Below are positions 52,106-62,204 of a DNA stretch of 64,000 nucleotides, piece after piece. This stretch comes from Candidatus Cloacimonadota bacterium (GTDB lineage: Bacteria > Cloacimonadota > Cloacimonadia > JGIOTU-2). Within the stretch, counting starts at the first letter, position 1, and every line of letters begins with the position of its first letter. The notes below the pieces were generated by a model, which was given only the letters and a program-made list of their open reading frames with translations, did not search any database and had not been told where the DNA came from. The translations under genes were made by a program, and so were the position numbers. Where the stretch lies: NCBI GenBank assembly GCA_030613025.1, contig JAUWMT010000005.1:1-64000 (forward strand). Direction: 5' to 3'.

Positions 52106-53112
52106 TTTTGTTCCTCAATTTTTTTGAGAGCGTCAAGTTGGTCATCAATTTTTTTAATATCCATACCAAGTTTCAATCCGTAACGGTCAAGTACAGTTTT
52201 CACTTCATCAAGAGATTTCTTGCCGAAATTACGCAGGCGCAGAAGCTGGTTCTCTGTTTTTGCAACCAGTTCTTTTACGAATCCGATCTTTGATGCTGCA
52301 AGACAGTTACTGCATCGGACACTCAGCTCAAGTTCGCCGACCTTCATTTTCATAAGTTTTTGAAGATTTCTCAGCTCAGGATCGATCTTTTCTCTCTTAA
52401 TATATTTTGGTTCCTCTTTGAATTGAATAATTGCCTGGAAACAATCTTTCAATATTTTTGCTGCAAGACTAAGTGCTTCTTCCGGCACGATACTTCCATC
52501 AGTCCACATCTCAAGAATGATCTTGTCATAGTCGATCTTCTCATCAACTCTTTCCCTGCCGATATTGAAATTTACCTTTCGTATCGAGGAATAAATTGAA
52601 TCAATGGGGATCATCCCTATCTGTATTTCTGATGTATCATGTTCATTTTCACGAACGTAGCCGATACCGTTATTTGCCCAGAGTTCCATGTGAAAATCAA
52701 CATCATCGACAAGTTCAAGGAGATACAGGTCTTTATTTATGATCTCAACGTTTTTGGGTACGGTGATCTGTCCTGCAGTGATTTTACCGGGACCTTTTAT
52801 AGAAAGTTCGAGCTTCTCTTCTTTATTGCTGTTGATCTTGAGCACAAGATTTTTCAGGTTAAGAATAAGTTCGACATAGTCTTCCCGTGCCCCGGGAATC
52901 GCAGCATATTGATGCTGGAGTCCATGCACCTTCACAAAACGTACTGCGCCACCCTGTATTGTAGACAAAAGCACTCGACGGAAAGAATTTGCGATCGTAG
53001 TGCCGAATCCCTGCTCAAAGGGAGCGATGGTGAATTTACCATAGGTTTTTGAATAGGTCTTTTCGTCCTTATCAATATATGTAGGCATTTGTATTGGTTC
53101 TAAATCAACCAT
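52102..53112 (-). CDS. rpoA: RNA polymerase alpha subunit
   Basis: 336 residues. N-terminal dimerisation domain includes FEQGFGTTIANSFRRVLLST and QGGAVRFVKVHG, and VDEKIDYDKIILEMWTDGS. The C-terminal domain has RCSNCLAASKIGFVKELVAK and LLRLRNFGKKSLDEVK, typical for contacts with UP elements and activators. AGGAG precedes the ATG. Translationally coupled to rplQ. Confidence 0.97.
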   Translation of the reverse strand: MVDLEPIQMPTYIDKDEKTYSKTYGKFTIAPFEQGFGTTIANSFRRVLLSTIQGGAVRFVKVHGLQHQYAAIPGAREDYVELILNLKNLVLKINSNKEEKLELSIKGPGKITAGQITVPKNVEIINKDLYLLELVDDVDFHMELWANNGIGYVRENEHDTSEIQIGMIPIDSIYSSIRKVNFNIGRERVDEKIDYDKIILEMWTDGSIVPEEALSLAAKILKDCFQAIIQFKEEPKYIKREKIDPELRNLQKLMKMKVGELELSVRCSNCLAASKIGFVKELVAKTENQLLRLRNFGKKSLDEVKTVLDRYGLKLGMDIKKIDDQLDALKKIEEQK

Positions 53113-53127
53113 GTGTACTCCTATGTA

Positions 53128-53757
53128 TTATTTAGAGTAGAATTCAATAATTAATCTATGATCAATATCCTGCGGAAGCTGATCTGCAGTTGGCAGAGCT
53201 TTCACATAACCCGAAAATTCTTCAGGATGAACTTCAAGCCAGTTGAACTGATCAAGTGACTTATGTGCTTCCATAGCTTCGTGGATATTGGGTATTTGTC
53301 TACTTTTACTTCTTATTTCTATCTTTTGTCCGGGTGCAATGAGAAATGATGGAATATCAACTTTTTTACCATCGACCAGCACATGTCCATGATTAACAAG
53401 CTGGCGAGCAGCATTTCGTGAGGTTGCAAAACCCATTCTATAGATAGTATTATCTAAACGTATTTCGAGAAGTCTTAAAAGATTTTCACCGGTCACACCC
53501 TTCATTTTGGATGCTTTCTTGAAATAATTCTTGAACTGTTTTTCAAGAAGACCATAGGTTCTCTTTGCTTTTTGCTTTTCACGAAGATGTATCCCATAGT
53601 CACTCAATTTTGCGCGATATCTTCTTTTACTCTCTCCGGGAGGAGTATTTCTGCGTTCAATACTGCACTTTTGAGTGTAACAACGTGCACCTTTCAAAAA
53701 GAGTTTAACACCTTCTCTTCTACATAACTTACATTTTGATCCTAAAAATCTAGCCAT
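53128..53757 (-). CDS. rpsD: Ribosomal protein uS4
   Basis: 209 residues. The N-terminus retains a zinc-type four-Cys pattern (SKCKLCRREG, then ARCYTQKCSIERR). The S4 RNA-binding domain follows (LLRLEIRLDNTIYRMGFATS-like region, ARQLVNHGHVLVDGK). It nucleates assembly of the small subunit 5' domain and is commonly the autoregulator of this operon. 11 bp after rpsK and 15 bp before rpoA. Confidence 0.96.
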   Translation of the reverse strand: MARFLGSKCKLCRREGVKLFLKGARCYTQKCSIERRNTPPGESKRRYRAKLSDYGIHLREKQKAKRTYGLLEKQFKNYFKKASKMKGVTGENLLRLLEIRLDNTIYRMGFATSRNAARQLVNHGHVLVDGKKVDIPSFLIAPGQKIEIRSKSRQIPNIHEAMEAHKSLDQFNWLEVHPEEFSGYVKALPTADQLPQDIDHRLIIEFYSK

Positions 53758-53768
53758 TCTGAATCCTC

Positions 53769-54170
53769 TTAAATTCTTCTTCGTTTGGGTGGACGACAGC
53801 CATTATGAGGAATGGGAGTCGTATCAAGAATTGACAATACATTCAAACCTTCTGACTGAAGTGAACGAACTGCAGAATCTCTTCCGGAACCAGGTCCACT
53901 CACCCTAACATGTATATTTCGTAAACCCATATTTAACACTTTACTTGCGATATCCTTTGCAGTCTGCTGAGCTGCATAGGAAGTGCTTTTCTTGGAATTC
54001 TTGAAACCATTTTTGCCACAGCTTGACCAGGCGATCACATTACCTTTTCTATCAGTAATTGTGATAATAGTATTATTAAAAGTTGCCTGGATATGGGCTA
54101 CGCCGTCTGTTTCCTGGAGACGGACTTTCTTTTTTCTTACTGTTTTCTTCTGTTTGCTTTTTACTGCCAT
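53769..54170 (-). CDS. rpsK: Ribosomal protein uS11
   Basis: 133 residues from the ATG at 54170 (GGAG 6 bases upstream). The open frame runs a further 41 codons into rpsM, but the true start is [47 protein letters not shown] and [16 protein letters not shown] are canonical. Forms part of the 30S platform near the E site. Confidence 0.96.
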   Translation of the reverse strand: MAVKSKQKKTVRKKKVRLQETDGVAHIQATFNNTIITITDRKGNVIAWSSCGKNGFKNSKKSTSYAAQQTAKDIASKVLNMGLRNIHVRVSGPGSGRDSAVRSLQSEGLNVLSILDTTPIPHNGCRPPKRRRI

Positions 54171-54181
54171 CTTTTCTCCTG

Positions 54182-54547
54182 TTACTTCCTGCCGACTCGG
54201 CTGCTTCGTGGTCCTTTTCTTGTACGGGCATTTGAATGTGTGCTTTGTCCGCGAACAGGAAGACCGATACGATGACGCAAACCACGATAACAACCAATCT
54301 CCATGAGACGTTTGATATTCATGGTTCTTTCCTTGCGCAGATCACCTTCGATCATATAATTATCTCTGATGATATCACGCAGTTTAATAACGTCCTGGTC
54401 AGTAAGATCTTTTACTTTTTTATTGATATCGACACCAGCTTTTTCCAGTATCTTATTAGAGGTGGAACGACCTATACCAAAAATATAAGTCAAGCCGATC
54501 TCTATTCGCTTTTCATTTGGTAAATCAACACCTGCTATTCGTGCCAA
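54182..54547 (-). CDS. rpsM: Ribosomal protein uS13
   Basis: 121 residues. [50 protein letters not shown] and [13 protein letters not shown] mark this protein of the 30S head, which contacts the P-site tRNA and the 50S subunit. It follows rpmJ by 13 bp. Confidence 0.97.
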   Translation of the reverse strand: MARIAGVDLPNEKRIEIGLTYIFGIGRSTSNKILEKAGVDINKKVKDLTDQDVIKLRDIIRDNYMIEGDLRKERTMNIKRLMEIGCYRGLRHRIGLPVRGQSTHSNARTRKGPRSSRVGRK

Positions 54548-54560
54548 AGTGCCTCCTTGC

Positions 54561-54677
54561 TTAACCTTGTCTCTGTTTATGTTTTGGGTTTGATGAACAA
54601 ATTACATATATGCGCCCTTTGCGCTTTACAATCTTACAATCTTTACAAAGTTTCTTTACTGATGCTCGAACTTTCAT
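54561..54677 (-). CDS. rpmJ: Ribosomal protein bL36
   Basis: 38 residues: [20 protein letters not shown], then [17 protein letters not shown]. This is the C+ form with a zinc site from CKDC, the later Cys27 and His33. It lies in its usual place between infA (17 bp) and rpsM (13 bp). Confidence 0.96.
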   Translation of the reverse strand: MKVRASVKKLCKDCKIVKRKGRIYVICSSNPKHKQRQG

Positions 54678-54694
54678 AAAAAAAATCCTCTATA

Positions 54695-54913
54695 TTATTT
54701 ATAACGATAAACGATACGTCCCATATTAAGGTCATAAGGAGAGAGTTCCATCTTCACCTTATCACCGACAAGAATGCGGATATAGTGCATTCTCATTTTA
54801 CCGGAAATATGGGCATGAACTTTATGACCATTTTCCAGTTCCACGATAAATTTCGTGCCGGGAAGCGCTTCAACGACTGTACCGTCAACTTCTATGAGGC
54901 CGTCTTTAGCCAT
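54695..54913 (-). CDS. infA: Translation initiation factor IF-1
   Basis: 72 residues from the ATG at 54913, whose first base is the last of the map stop; the adjacent ATG at 54916 is possible, but AAGGAG is better spaced for 54913. [18 protein letters not shown], then [20 protein letters not shown] and [14 protein letters not shown] are the standard OB-fold. Binds the 30S A site during initiation. Confidence 0.96.
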   Translation of the reverse strand: MAKDGLIEVDGTVVEALPGTKFIVELENGHKVHAHISGKMRMHYIRILVGDKVKMELSPYDLNMGRIVYRYK

Positions 54914-55680
54914 CATGAACTCCTTGTTTTCGTTAAAATTTCCGGTTCATTCTCTGTGATAAGAACGGTGTTTTCGAAATGTGCAGATGGTGAACCATCC
55001 ATCGTGTAAAAAACCCATTCTTTTTCTACAGTTTTTGAAGTTCCAATATTGAACATCGGCTCAATGGAAATGGTCATGCCCGGTTTGAGCACAGGTCCTG
55101 TTCCCTTTTTGCCGACATTCGGTACCAAAGGGTCTTCATGCAATGTACGCCCGATTCCATGCCCTGTGAGCCATTCTGCCACATGCAATCCATTATCCAT
55201 CGCAGTTTTTTCAATTGCTGCAGAAATATCTCCGACCCTTTTGCCGGGCTTGCACTGTGTGATGGCATTTTCAAGGGCTTTTCTTGCACAATCGAGAAGG
55301 AACTGAACTTCCTTGGAAATATTTCCAACTACAAAAGTTCGGGCTCCGTCACCACAGAAGCCATTCAATTTAATACCCACATCTATGCCGATTACATCAC
55401 TACTTTTTAATACTTTATCTTTGGTCGAATAACCATGAACGATCTCACTGTTTACAGATGAACAAATCGAATATTCATACGGATCAAGACCGTCCATTTC
55501 ATAACCTTTGAAAGCAGACTCTGCACCATGCTCTTTCATGATATCTTCTGCTCGGGCATTCAAATCAAAAGCATTCACGCCAGGTTTGATCATGTCATGA
55601 AGCTCATCAAGAATGAACGCAACAAGAGAATTGCTCTCCCTCATGAGTTTTATTTCCCGGGTATTCTTTATCGTGATCAT
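54913..55680 (-). CDS. map: Type I methionine aminopeptidase
   Basis: 255 residues. The five metal ligands are visible: the two Asp in [18 protein letters not shown], the His in [13 protein letters not shown], the Glu in TISIEPMF and the Glu in [11 protein letters not shown]. It removes the initiator Met from nascent proteins, an activity needed here, for example, to expose Cys2 of the SRAP protein. No N-terminal zinc extension. 2 bp after adk. Confidence 0.96.
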   Translation of the reverse strand: MITIKNTREIKLMRESNSLVAFILDELHDMIKPGVNAFDLNARAEDIMKEHGAESAFKGYEMDGLDPYEYSICSSVNSEIVHGYSTKDKVLKSSDVIGIDVGIKLNGFCGDGARTFVVGNISKEVQFLLDCARKALENAITQCKPGKRVGDISAAIEKTAMDNGLHVAEWLTGHGIGRTLHEDPLVPNVGKKGTGPVLKPGMTISIEPMFNIGTSKTVEKEWVFYTMDGSPSAHFENTVLITENEPEILTKTRSS

Positions 55681-55682
55681 TC

Positions 55683-56354
55683 TTATTCGAGTATTGTCAC
55701 GATCTGCTTGAATACTTCTTCAAGAGAGTTTACGCCATCCGCTATGTGAAGAACATTCTTCTTTGTGAAATAATTAATAAGAGGTTCGGCAGTATTATGA
55801 AAAACCTTCAACCGATTCTTAATGGTATCGACTTTATCATCATCACGAATAATAAGCTCTGTGCCACAATTATCACAAAAGAAGGAATCTCCATCTTTTT
55901 TCTTAGGAATTTTATGGATGAGATTATAAATGCTTTTACAGCTCGGGCAATATCGTCGATTAGATAACCGTTTGATAACCTCTTCATCAGGTATATCGAT
56001 GAGAATGGCACACACTTTTGCATTTGTGGATACATATTCCATATCAAAGAACATTTCTGCTTGTTCTTCATTTCTTGGAAATCCGTCAAACAAAGCACCT
56101 TCAGCACAATCCGGCTGCAGTACTCTGTCTTTTACCATCTCGATGATAAGATCGTCAGGAACAAGATCACCTTTGTGCATGAATTTATGTGCTTCAATAC
56201 CAAGGGGAGTTCCTTTATCGATGTTATCACGTAGGATCTCACCGGTAGAGATATGAGGAATATGAAATCTCTCTTTGATATATGCTGCCTGAGTGCCTTT
56301 CCCTGCTCCGGGAGGACCCAATAATACAACTATACGTTTTTTCTTGTCGATCAC
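55683..56354 (-). CDS. adk: Adenylate kinase with zinc-type LID
   Basis: 223 residues. P-loop GPPGAGKGTQA, then HISTGEILRDNI, VPDDLIIEMV and LFDGFPRNEEQAE. The LID has two Cys pairs, YCPSCKSIYNLIHKIP and FFCDNCGTE, so it should bind structural zinc. It interconverts ATP+AMP and 2 ADP. The start overlaps secY by 4 bases, the usual position in spc-type clusters. Confidence 0.96.
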   Translation of the reverse strand: MIDKKKRIVVLLGPPGAGKGTQAAYIKERFHIPHISTGEILRDNIDKGTPLGIEAHKFMHKGDLVPDDLIIEMVKDRVLQPDCAEGALFDGFPRNEEQAEMFFDMEYVSTNAKVCAILIDIPDEEVIKRLSNRRYCPSCKSIYNLIHKIPKKKDGDSFFCDNCGTELIIRDDDKVDTIKNRLKVFHNTAEPLINYFTKKNVLHIADGVNSLEEVFKQIVTILE

Positions 56355-57664
56355 CTTGATCTCCCTCGCAATTTACCTTTCTTCATAAATCCGTCATAAT
56401 GACGCATAACAAGATGAGATTCTATCTGCTTCAGTGTATCGAGCGCCACCCCAACGATAATGATCAACCCTGTACCTCCGAAATAGAATGGAAGTCTGGC
56501 ATATTGGATAAGAAATGTCGGTGTAACTGCGATGAATGCAAAGAATATTGCACCGGGTAAGGTGATACGAACAATCACATTGTTTATATATTCAGCAGTT
56601 CTCTTACCGGGCTTACGTCCGGGAATGAAGCCGCCATATTTTTTCATATTTGCTGCAATCTCTGTCGGATTGAGTACAATAGCAGTATAGAAGTAGGCAA
56701 AGAATACGATCATTATCACATAGAGAACCGTATGCAGGAAAGCACCGGGTGAGAGCCAACTTGAGAGCATATGCATGAAATCACTATCCTTAAAGAATGT
56801 CGTGATCGTTTGCGGGAACATGAGTACGGATTGCGCAAAAATAATAGGAATAACACCTGCGGAGTTTACCTTCAGTGGAATATACGTTGCCTGTCCGCCA
56901 TAGATCTTTCTGCCTATGACTCGCTTTGCATATTGCACCGGGATCTTTCGAGTCGCTTCAGTTATGAAAATAACTGCAGTAGTGGCAAGCACCATAAACA
57001 CGAGAACCGCAATAGCAAGTATTAGGGGAAGGGTACCTGTTGCAACCATTTTGAACGTATTTATAAATCCGTTTGGATATTGAGCAATAATACCAATAAA
57101 GATGATAAGAGAAATACCATTCCCAATACCTTTTTCTGTGATCTGCTCACCAAGCCACATTATGAGTATCGTGCCGGTTACAAGAGTGAGTACGGTCACG
57201 AATTTGAACATCAAACCCGGATATGGAACAACTGCTGCACCGGAAGGAGTAGTAATACTCTCAAGAAAAGTAGTTATCCAGAACGCATTAAAAATACCGA
57301 CAATAAGCGTACCGTAACGCGTATATTGGGTAATTTTTTTCTGACCTTCAGGACCCTCTTTTTTAAGCTTTTCAAAATAAGGAATTACTCCGCCGAGAAG
57401 CTGCATCACAATAGAAGCAGTAATGTACGGCATGATACCGAGAGCGAAGATGGTTGCCTTGCTCAGGTTTCCACCCACAAAAAGGTCGATCATACCGAAT
57501 ATGGTATTACCTTGCGTTGCAAAAAACTCTCCAAGCGCTGCGGTATTGATACCCGGAGTGGGAATATGACTCCCTAAACGATAAGCAATAAGAATTCCAA
57601 GAGTGAAAAGAACTTTCTTCTTTAATTCAGGAACTTTAAAGATGTTAAATAGTGATTTTAGCAC
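56351..57664 (-). CDS. secY: Preprotein translocase subunit SecY
   Basis: 437 residues with ten transmembrane segments. LGILIAYRLGSHIPTPGIN, FALGIMPYITASIVMQLL, ITEKGIGNGISLIIF, RKIPVQYAKRVIGRKIYGGQ, IPLKVNSAGVIPIIFAQS and GGFIPGRKPGKRTAEYI are canonical. It forms the channel through which the signal-peptide proteins of this window must pass. Its ATG shares one base with the rplO stop. Confidence 0.97.
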   Translation of the reverse strand: MLKSLFNIFKVPELKKKVLFTLGILIAYRLGSHIPTPGINTAALGEFFATQGNTIFGMIDLFVGGNLSKATIFALGIMPYITASIVMQLLGGVIPYFEKLKKEGPEGQKKITQYTRYGTLIVGIFNAFWITTFLESITTPSGAAVVPYPGLMFKFVTVLTLVTGTILIMWLGEQITEKGIGNGISLIIFIGIIAQYPNGFINTFKMVATGTLPLILAIAVLVFMVLATTAVIFITEATRKIPVQYAKRVIGRKIYGGQATYIPLKVNSAGVIPIIFAQSVLMFPQTITTFFKDSDFMHMLSSWLSPGAFLHTVLYVIMIVFFAYFYTAIVLNPTEIAANMKKYGGFIPGRKPGKRTAEYINNVIVRITLPGAIFFAFIAVTPTFLIQYARLPFYFGGTGLIIIVGVALDTLKQIESHLVMRHYDGFMKKGKLRGRSR

Positions 57665-58119
57665 TATACAACCTCTACTTTCCCGCCAACCTTCTGAATG
57701 ATTTCAATTGCTTTTTTGCTAAAACCGTTGGCTTTGATTACTTTCTTTTTATCAAATTTATTTTCCTTATTTGCAAGAACTTTCACCATTTGAACTTTGT
57801 GATTTTGAATTTCAATCAACCCACGTTTTTCCATGAGTTCGATATCAATAATGCTTTCATCGATTTCAGCAAGAGTGTTCAAAGAGACAATTCTATATTT
57901 CTTGGAAAATCTACTATTATTAAAACCCTTAATAGGCAATCTGCGATGTATGGGCATTTGACCGCCTTCAAACCAGTTAGGAATGCTGGCGCCGCTTCTG
58001 CACTTCTGCCCATTCATGCCGTGACCGCTGGTTTTTCCTTTTCCAGAGCCGTCACCTTTGCCCAGACGAAATTTTTTCTTACGAGAATTTTGAGGAGGTT
58101 TTAATTCATTTAATTTCAT
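57664..58119 (-). CDS. rplO: Ribosomal protein uL15
   Basis: 151 residues. KLNELKPPQNSRKKKFRLGK, GDGSGKGKTSGHGMNGQKCR and GFEGG-type sequence (here WFEGGQMPIHRRLPIKGFNN) identify L15, a late-assembly 50S protein. It overlaps rpmD by 4 bases and secY by 1. Confidence 0.96.
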   Translation of the reverse strand: MKLNELKPPQNSRKKKFRLGKGDGSGKGKTSGHGMNGQKCRSGASIPNWFEGGQMPIHRRLPIKGFNNSRFSKKYRIVSLNTLAEIDESIIDIELMEKRGLIEIQNHKVQMVKVLANKENKFDKKKVIKANGFSKKAIEIIQKVGGKVEVV

Positions 58120-58313
58120 TTGGAACCTCTTCTTCCTTTAATTTCTTCAACTTCAACTAAATGTGCTACAGTATTGATCATTCCCAAAATGGGGGGTGTG
58201 TCTTTTTGAATAACAGAATGATGGAGCTTGCGAAGTCCCAATGCTTCAACAGTTTTCCTGGTTTTGGGCTTCTGTCCTATCGTGCTTTTTACTAATGTAA
58301 TTTTAAGTTTCAT
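58116..58313 (-). CDS. rpmD: Ribosomal protein uL30
   Basis: 65 residues. KITLVKSTIGQKPKTRKTVE, ALGLRKLHHSVIQKDTP and ILGMINTVAHLVEVEEI match bacterial L30. 18 bp after rpsE; overlaps rplO by 4. Confidence 0.95.
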   Translation of the reverse strand: MKLKITLVKSTIGQKPKTRKTVEALGLRKLHHSVIQKDTPPILGMINTVAHLVEVEEIKGRRGSK

Positions 58314-58331
58314 TTCTTGATCAACCTTTAT

Positions 58332-58838
58332 TTATGATAGAAGTTCTGATACAGTTTTTCCACGTAGTTTTGCGACTTCTTCATGTGAGCGGAGAGCTTG
58401 AAGTGCACGAACTGTGGCTTTCACCATATTGTGTTTTGTGCTTGACCCAAGGGATTTAGTCAGCACATTTTCCACACCTGCAGCTTCAAGGATCGCACGT
58501 ATTGGTCCACCAGCGATAACACCAGTACCGGGTGCGGCTGGCTTGAGGAGCACTTTACTACCTCTGAATTTACCAACGATCATGTGCGGGATCGTGCCAT
58601 TACGAATCGGGAAACCGAAGAGAGATTTTCTTGCTTTATCCTTGGCTTTATTTATGGCAGGAATAACTTCATTGGCTTTTCCCATGCCGACACCGACTTT
58701 TCCGTTTTTATCACCAACTACTACTGTGGCATTAAAGCTGAAGTGTCTTCCACCCTTGATCACTTTGGAAACACGGTTGGTATCAACAACTTGTTCGTAA
58801 ACTAATTCATTTTCATCACGTCGTCTTTCGTTTCGCAT
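58332..58838 (-). CDS. rpsE: Ribosomal protein uS5
   Basis: 168 residues. [39 protein letters not shown] and [20 protein letters not shown] are canonical S5 motifs at the mRNA entry channel and decoding accuracy region. 8 bp after rplR. Confidence 0.97.
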   Translation of the reverse strand: MRNERRRDENELVYEQVVDTNRVSKVIKGGRHFSFNATVVVGDKNGKVGVGMGKANEVIPAINKAKDKARKSLFGFPIRNGTIPHMIVGKFRGSKVLLKPAAPGTGVIAGGPIRAILEAAGVENVLTKSLGSSTKHNMVKATVRALQALRSHEEVAKLRGKTVSELLS

Positions 58839-58846
58839 ATGCTCTC

Positions 58847-59224
58847 CTAGAATTCCAAACCGGCTTTTCGTGCACCTTCTGCAAGGGCTTTTACACGACC
58901 ATGGTATTTGAAACCATTTCTATCAAAACAAACTTTTTTAATTTTCTTCTTAAGACATTTCTTGGCAAAAAGCTCGCCAATAAGCCCAGCTTTTGCAATT
59001 GGCTTCATACCGTCTTTTGCCTGCTTTTTATACTCAGGACTGAGACTGGAAACCGCACAGAGCGTTACACCATTCTCATCATCAATTACTTGGGCATAGA
59101 TATGCTTCAAGCTTCTATAAACACTGAGACGCGGCTTTTCTGCTGAACCGGAAATTTTGTTTCGGATAGCAACTTTTCGACGATTTCTTAGTAATATATT
59201 TTTTCTTACCTTTTTCTTTAACAT
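58847..59224 (-). CDS. rplR: Ribosomal protein uL18
   Basis: 125 residues. [37 protein letters not shown], then [20 protein letters not shown] and GARKAGLEF identify L18, the 5S rRNA binder. 9 bp after rplF. Confidence 0.96.
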   Translation of the reverse strand: MLKKKVRKNILLRNRRKVAIRNKISGSAEKPRLSVYRSLKHIYAQVIDDENGVTLCAVSSLSPEYKKQAKDGMKPIAKAGLIGELFAKKCLKKKIKKVCFDRNGFKYHGRVKALAEGARKAGLEF

Positions 59225-59233
59225 TTATGCTCC

Positions 59234-59818
59234 TTAAGCCACTGCTCCGCCAGCAACTTTACCGGGTTTGATACGGATATGCTCATCAGCATATCGAATA
59301 CCTTTTCCTTTATAACATTCCGGAGGTTTGATATCTCGAATAGCGGCGCAGACTGCACCAAGCATTTCTTTATCATGGCTGCGGAAATCAAGGATCGCCT
59401 GCAGACCGGATATACTGCTTGCTTCTGCACGACCGATCTTTTCAATTTCTATTTTCACTTCTTTAGGAATTTCAAAATACACTTCATGAGAAAAACCAAG
59501 AGTGAGCACAAGCCACTTGCCTTTAACCTCTGCCTTGTAACCGGTTCCAACGATCATAAGTTTTTTTAAATAACCGTTAGATACACCTTCTACCATATTG
59601 GCAACGAGAGATCGGTTCAATCCATGAAGACTTCGTGTCTGCTTTTCATCATCTTTTCGTGTTAAAATTGCTTGATTATCTTTTATTTTAATAGTAATTC
59701 CATCATTGAGATCGCGTTCCAGTGTTCCTAAAGGACCTGTCACTTTAACATGCTGTCCTTTTACATCGACTGTAACTTTTTCAGGAATAACTATTGGTTC
59801 TTTTCCTACTCTGGACAT
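59234..59818 (-). CDS. rplF: Ribosomal protein uL6
   Basis: 194 residues, slightly long for L6 (about 180). SRVGKEPIVIPEKVTVDVKG, GPLGTLERDL, VGTGYKAEVKGKWLVLTLGF and PPECYKGKGIRYADEHIRIK are canonical for the two repeated alpha/beta domains. Binds near the sarcin-ricin loop. 11 bp after rpsH. Confidence 0.96.
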   Translation of the reverse strand: MSRVGKEPIVIPEKVTVDVKGQHVKVTGPLGTLERDLNDGITIKIKDNQAILTRKDDEKQTRSLHGLNRSLVANMVEGVSNGYLKKLMIVGTGYKAEVKGKWLVLTLGFSHEVYFEIPKEVKIEIEKIGRAEASSISGLQAILDFRSHDKEMLGAVCAAIRDIKPPECYKGKGIRYADEHIRIKPGKVAGGAVA

Positions 59819-59829
59819 TGACTACTCCT

Positions 59830-60243
59830 TTACCAAATATTACAGATATACTCACCGCCAACATTATATTTCCTGGCATCTCTATCAATAAGGACACCTT
59901 TGTTGGTGGAAAGAATTGCAATTCCTATATGATTTAACACAACGGGAATATTTAATGAATTAACATACACACGCTTACTGGGCTTGCTGATTTTTTTCAA
60001 GCCCTTGATAACAGACTCAAAATTATTCACATAGCGAAGATTTATCTTTATCTGTTCGAACTTGCGATTTTCTTGTTCAGATGGCTCGAGGACAGAATAT
60101 TTTGTGATGAAATTCTCCTCGTGAAGGATTCTTATAATATCTTTTTTCAGGTTTGAAGAATCAACTACAACGAATTTCTTCTTTGCCTGAATTCCATTAC
60201 GGATAACTGTGAGCATTTGTGCGATTGGATCAAAATTTGCCAT
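59830..60243 (-). CDS. rpsH: Ribosomal protein uS8
   Basis: 137 residues from the ATG at 60243 (GGAGGAT just upstream); a longer frame to 60261 overlaps rpsN and lacks support. ANFDPIAQMLTVIRNGIQAK, KDIIRILHEENFI and LNHIGIAILSTNKGVLID are S8 motifs. In E. coli S8 represses the spc operon by binding rplE-region mRNA; no such site was identified. Confidence 0.95.
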   Translation of the reverse strand: MANFDPIAQMLTVIRNGIQAKKKFVVVDSSNLKKDIIRILHEENFITKYSVLEPSEQENRKFEQIKINLRYVNNFESVIKGLKKISKPSKRVYVNSLNIPVVLNHIGIAILSTNKGVLIDRDARKYNVGGEYICNIW

Positions 60244-60254
60244 ACATCCTCCGA

Positions 60255-60440
60255 CTACCAACTAGCCTTTTTCACACCGGGTATTTTACCTTCCAGTGCG
60301 AGCTTCCTGAAACATAATCTGCAAATTCCGAAATCTCGTAAATATGCACGGGGTCTTCCGCACAGTTCACATCTATTATATTCTTGAACTTTGAACTTTT
60401 TTTCTCTTTTCGATTTGACAATTAATGCTTTACGTGCCAT
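60255..60440 (-). CDS. rpsN: Ribosomal protein uS14, zinc-binding form
   Basis: 61 residues: [20 protein letters not shown], then [20 protein letters not shown] and [20 protein letters not shown]. The CxxC and CxxC pairs show the short zinc-type S14. 17 bp after rplE. Confidence 0.97.
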   Translation of the reverse strand: MARKALIVKSKREKKFKVQEYNRCELCGRPRAYLRDFGICRLCFRKLALEGKIPGVKKASW

Positions 60441-60457
60441 ACAATTCCTTATTATTT

Positions 60458-61000
60458 TTATTTCTGAGCAAAGGGCATGCCAAGAGCTTTCAGAAGATTG
60501 AATCCATCTTCATCAGTCTTTGCTGTTGTCACAAATGTGATATTTAAACCACGAACTTTATCCACTTTATCATAATCTATTTCAGGAAACACGATCTGCT
60601 CTTTGATACCCAATGTATAATTACCACGTCCATCAAATCCATGAGGTGAAACGCCATTGAAGTCACGGAGACGCGGAAGCACAATACTGATCAGTTTATC
60701 GACGAATTCATACATCATTTCGCCTCGCAAGGTCGTCATCGTACCGATAGGCATACCTTTACGTAATTTAAAATTTGAGATTGATTTCTTTGCATGAGTA
60801 ATCACTGCATGCTGTCCTGTGATCGCTTCAATTTCCTTACGTGCATTATCCAGTGATGCTCTGTTCTCGGTTGCTTCTCCCACACCAATATTCACTGTTA
60901 CCTTTTTCAGTTTGGGAACATCCATCACATTGGCATACTCATGTTTTTTCGTAAGATCAGGTACGATTTCCTTTTTGAATTTTTCTTGTAATCTACTCAT
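60458..61000 (-). CDS. rplE: Ribosomal protein uL5
   Basis: 180 residues. [53 protein letters not shown] and [20 protein letters not shown] are canonical. It binds 5S rRNA in the central protuberance. 9 bp after rplX. Confidence 0.97.
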   Translation of the reverse strand: MSRLQEKFKKEIVPDLTKKHEYANVMDVPKLKKVTVNIGVGEATENRASLDNARKEIEAITGQHAVITHAKKSISNFKLRKGMPIGTMTTLRGEMMYEFVDKLISIVLPRLRDFNGVSPHGFDGRGNYTLGIKEQIVFPEIDYDKVDKVRGLNITFVTTAKTDEDGFNLLKALGMPFAQK

Positions 61001-61009
61001 TGTTCCTCG

Positions 61010-61318
61010 TTAGACCATATCACCGCATTTAGTGCAGTATCGAATTCTACTTTTGTCATCTAATATTTTCATTTTGACTTTAGAAGGTTTTCCACATTTC
61101 GGGCAAACGAATTGGACATTGGAAACATGTATAGGCGCTTCCATCTCAATAACGCCACCAGAAGGATTCTGTTGAGTGGGACGCTGATGTTTCTTGATGA
61201 AATTTACCTTTTCCACAATTAGCTTATTCTTGTCGCGGAAAGATTTTAACACATGTCCTTCGACACCTTTATATTCGCCGGAAATAACTTTTACTTTATC
61301 ATCTTTTTTGATTCTCAT
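61010..61318 (-). CDS. rplX: Ribosomal protein uL24
   Basis: 102 residues. KOW motif at the N-terminus (KKDDKVKVISGEYKGVEGHV), then KKHQRPTQQNPSGGVIEMEA. The C-terminus has a CPKCGK and CTKCGD zinc-ribbon pair, common in many bacterial L24. Assembly initiator of the 50S subunit. Confidence 0.96.
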   Translation of the reverse strand: MRIKKDDKVKVISGEYKGVEGHVLKSFRDKNKLIVEKVNFIKKHQRPTQQNPSGGVIEMEAPIHVSNVQFVCPKCGKPSKVKMKILDDKSRIRYCTKCGDMV

Positions 61319-61327
61319 ATAAAACTC

Positions 61328-61696
61328 CTACACAACCTCAGGGGCTAGAGAAAGTATCTTCATGAACTTTTTCTCTCTTAATTCACGAGCAACCGGACCG
61401 AAAATACGGGTTCCTTTTGGCTCCATAATTTCATTTATCAGCACAACTGCATTATCACCAAAACGGACATAAGAACCATCCGCGCGGCGCACTGCTTTCT
61501 TTGTGCGCACGATCACTCCCCTGTGCAAGCTGCCTTTTTTCACATCACTGTGAGGGATAGCAGATTTAACAGAAAGCACGATCACATCACCAAGACTAGC
61601 ATATCGACGGTGTGAACCACCCAAAACCTTTATACATTTCACCACTTTTGCACCGGAATTATCTGCGACTTTAAGAACTGTCTCCTGCTGTATCAT
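61328..61696 (-). CDS. rplN: Ribosomal protein uL14
   Basis: 122 residues. [50 protein letters not shown] and [13 protein letters not shown] are canonical. Lies at the subunit interface. 18 bp after rpsQ. Confidence 0.97.
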   Translation of the reverse strand: MIQQETVLKVADNSGAKVVKCIKVLGGSHRRYASLGDVIVLSVKSAIPHSDVKKGSLHRGVIVRTKKAVRRADGSYVRFGDNAVVLINEIMEPKGTRIFGPVARELREKKFMKILSLAPEVV

Positions 61697-61714
61697 TAGA
61701 ACTCCCTAAATTTC

Positions 61715-61984
61715 CTACTTGCTTCTTTCAATGATTTCGATGAGTTTCCAGCGTTTTGTTTTGCTGACAGGTTGAAATTCTTCAATTTTTACTTTATCAC
61801 CGATATTGGCATCATTTTTCTCATCGTGGACATGAAATTTTTTATGTTTTCTAATATATTTTCCATAGAGCGGGTGCTTATATTTTCGCTCAACACGAAC
61901 TACCACAGTTTTATCCATCTTATCGCTAACTACGATACCGATTCTTGTGGGTTTTTGACGGATTGACACTTTTTCCTTATCCAT
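61715..61984 (-). CDS. rpsQ: Ribosomal protein uS17
   Basis: 89 residues. [39 protein letters not shown] and [19 protein letters not shown] identify S17, a primary binder of 16S rRNA. Confidence 0.96.
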   Translation of the reverse strand: MDKEKVSIRQKPTRIGIVVSDKMDKTVVVRVERKYKHPLYGKYIRKHKKFHVHDEKNDANIGDKVKIEEFQPVSKTKRWKLIEIIERSK

Positions 61985-61993
61985 TTAGACCTA

Positions 61994-62203
61994 CTACACT
62001 TCCTTATTATCAATTTGTTGTTTTTCACGAATAATTGTCTTTACCCGTGCAATATCTCTTCGAGCTTCGTGAAGCTTCCAGGGATTTTCCAATCGGTTCG
62101 TCACTTTCTGTAAACGAAGATTGAAAAATTCTTCTTGAAGGTCCTGCTCTTTCATTATCAGTTCAGCAAGATTCATTTCTCTGATTTCATTTGGTTTCAG
62201 CAT
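61994..62203 (-). CDS. rpmC: Ribosomal protein uL29
   Basis: 69 residues. KPNEIREMNLAELIMKEQDL, then EEFFNLRLQKVTNRLENPWK and ARRDIARVKTIIREK match L29, a two-helix protein near the exit tunnel. One base after rplP. Confidence 0.95.
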   Translation of the reverse strand: MLKPNEIREMNLAELIMKEQDLQEEFFNLRLQKVTNRLENPWKLHEARRDIARVKTIIREKQQIDNKEV

Positions 62204-62204
62204 A

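Noticed and set aside
54093..54306. Frames antisense to rpsK/rpsM and the 41-codon upstream extension of rpsK
   Set aside because: Shadow frames over strongly conserved ribosomal genes; rpsK has a clear start with a ribosome-binding site at 54170.
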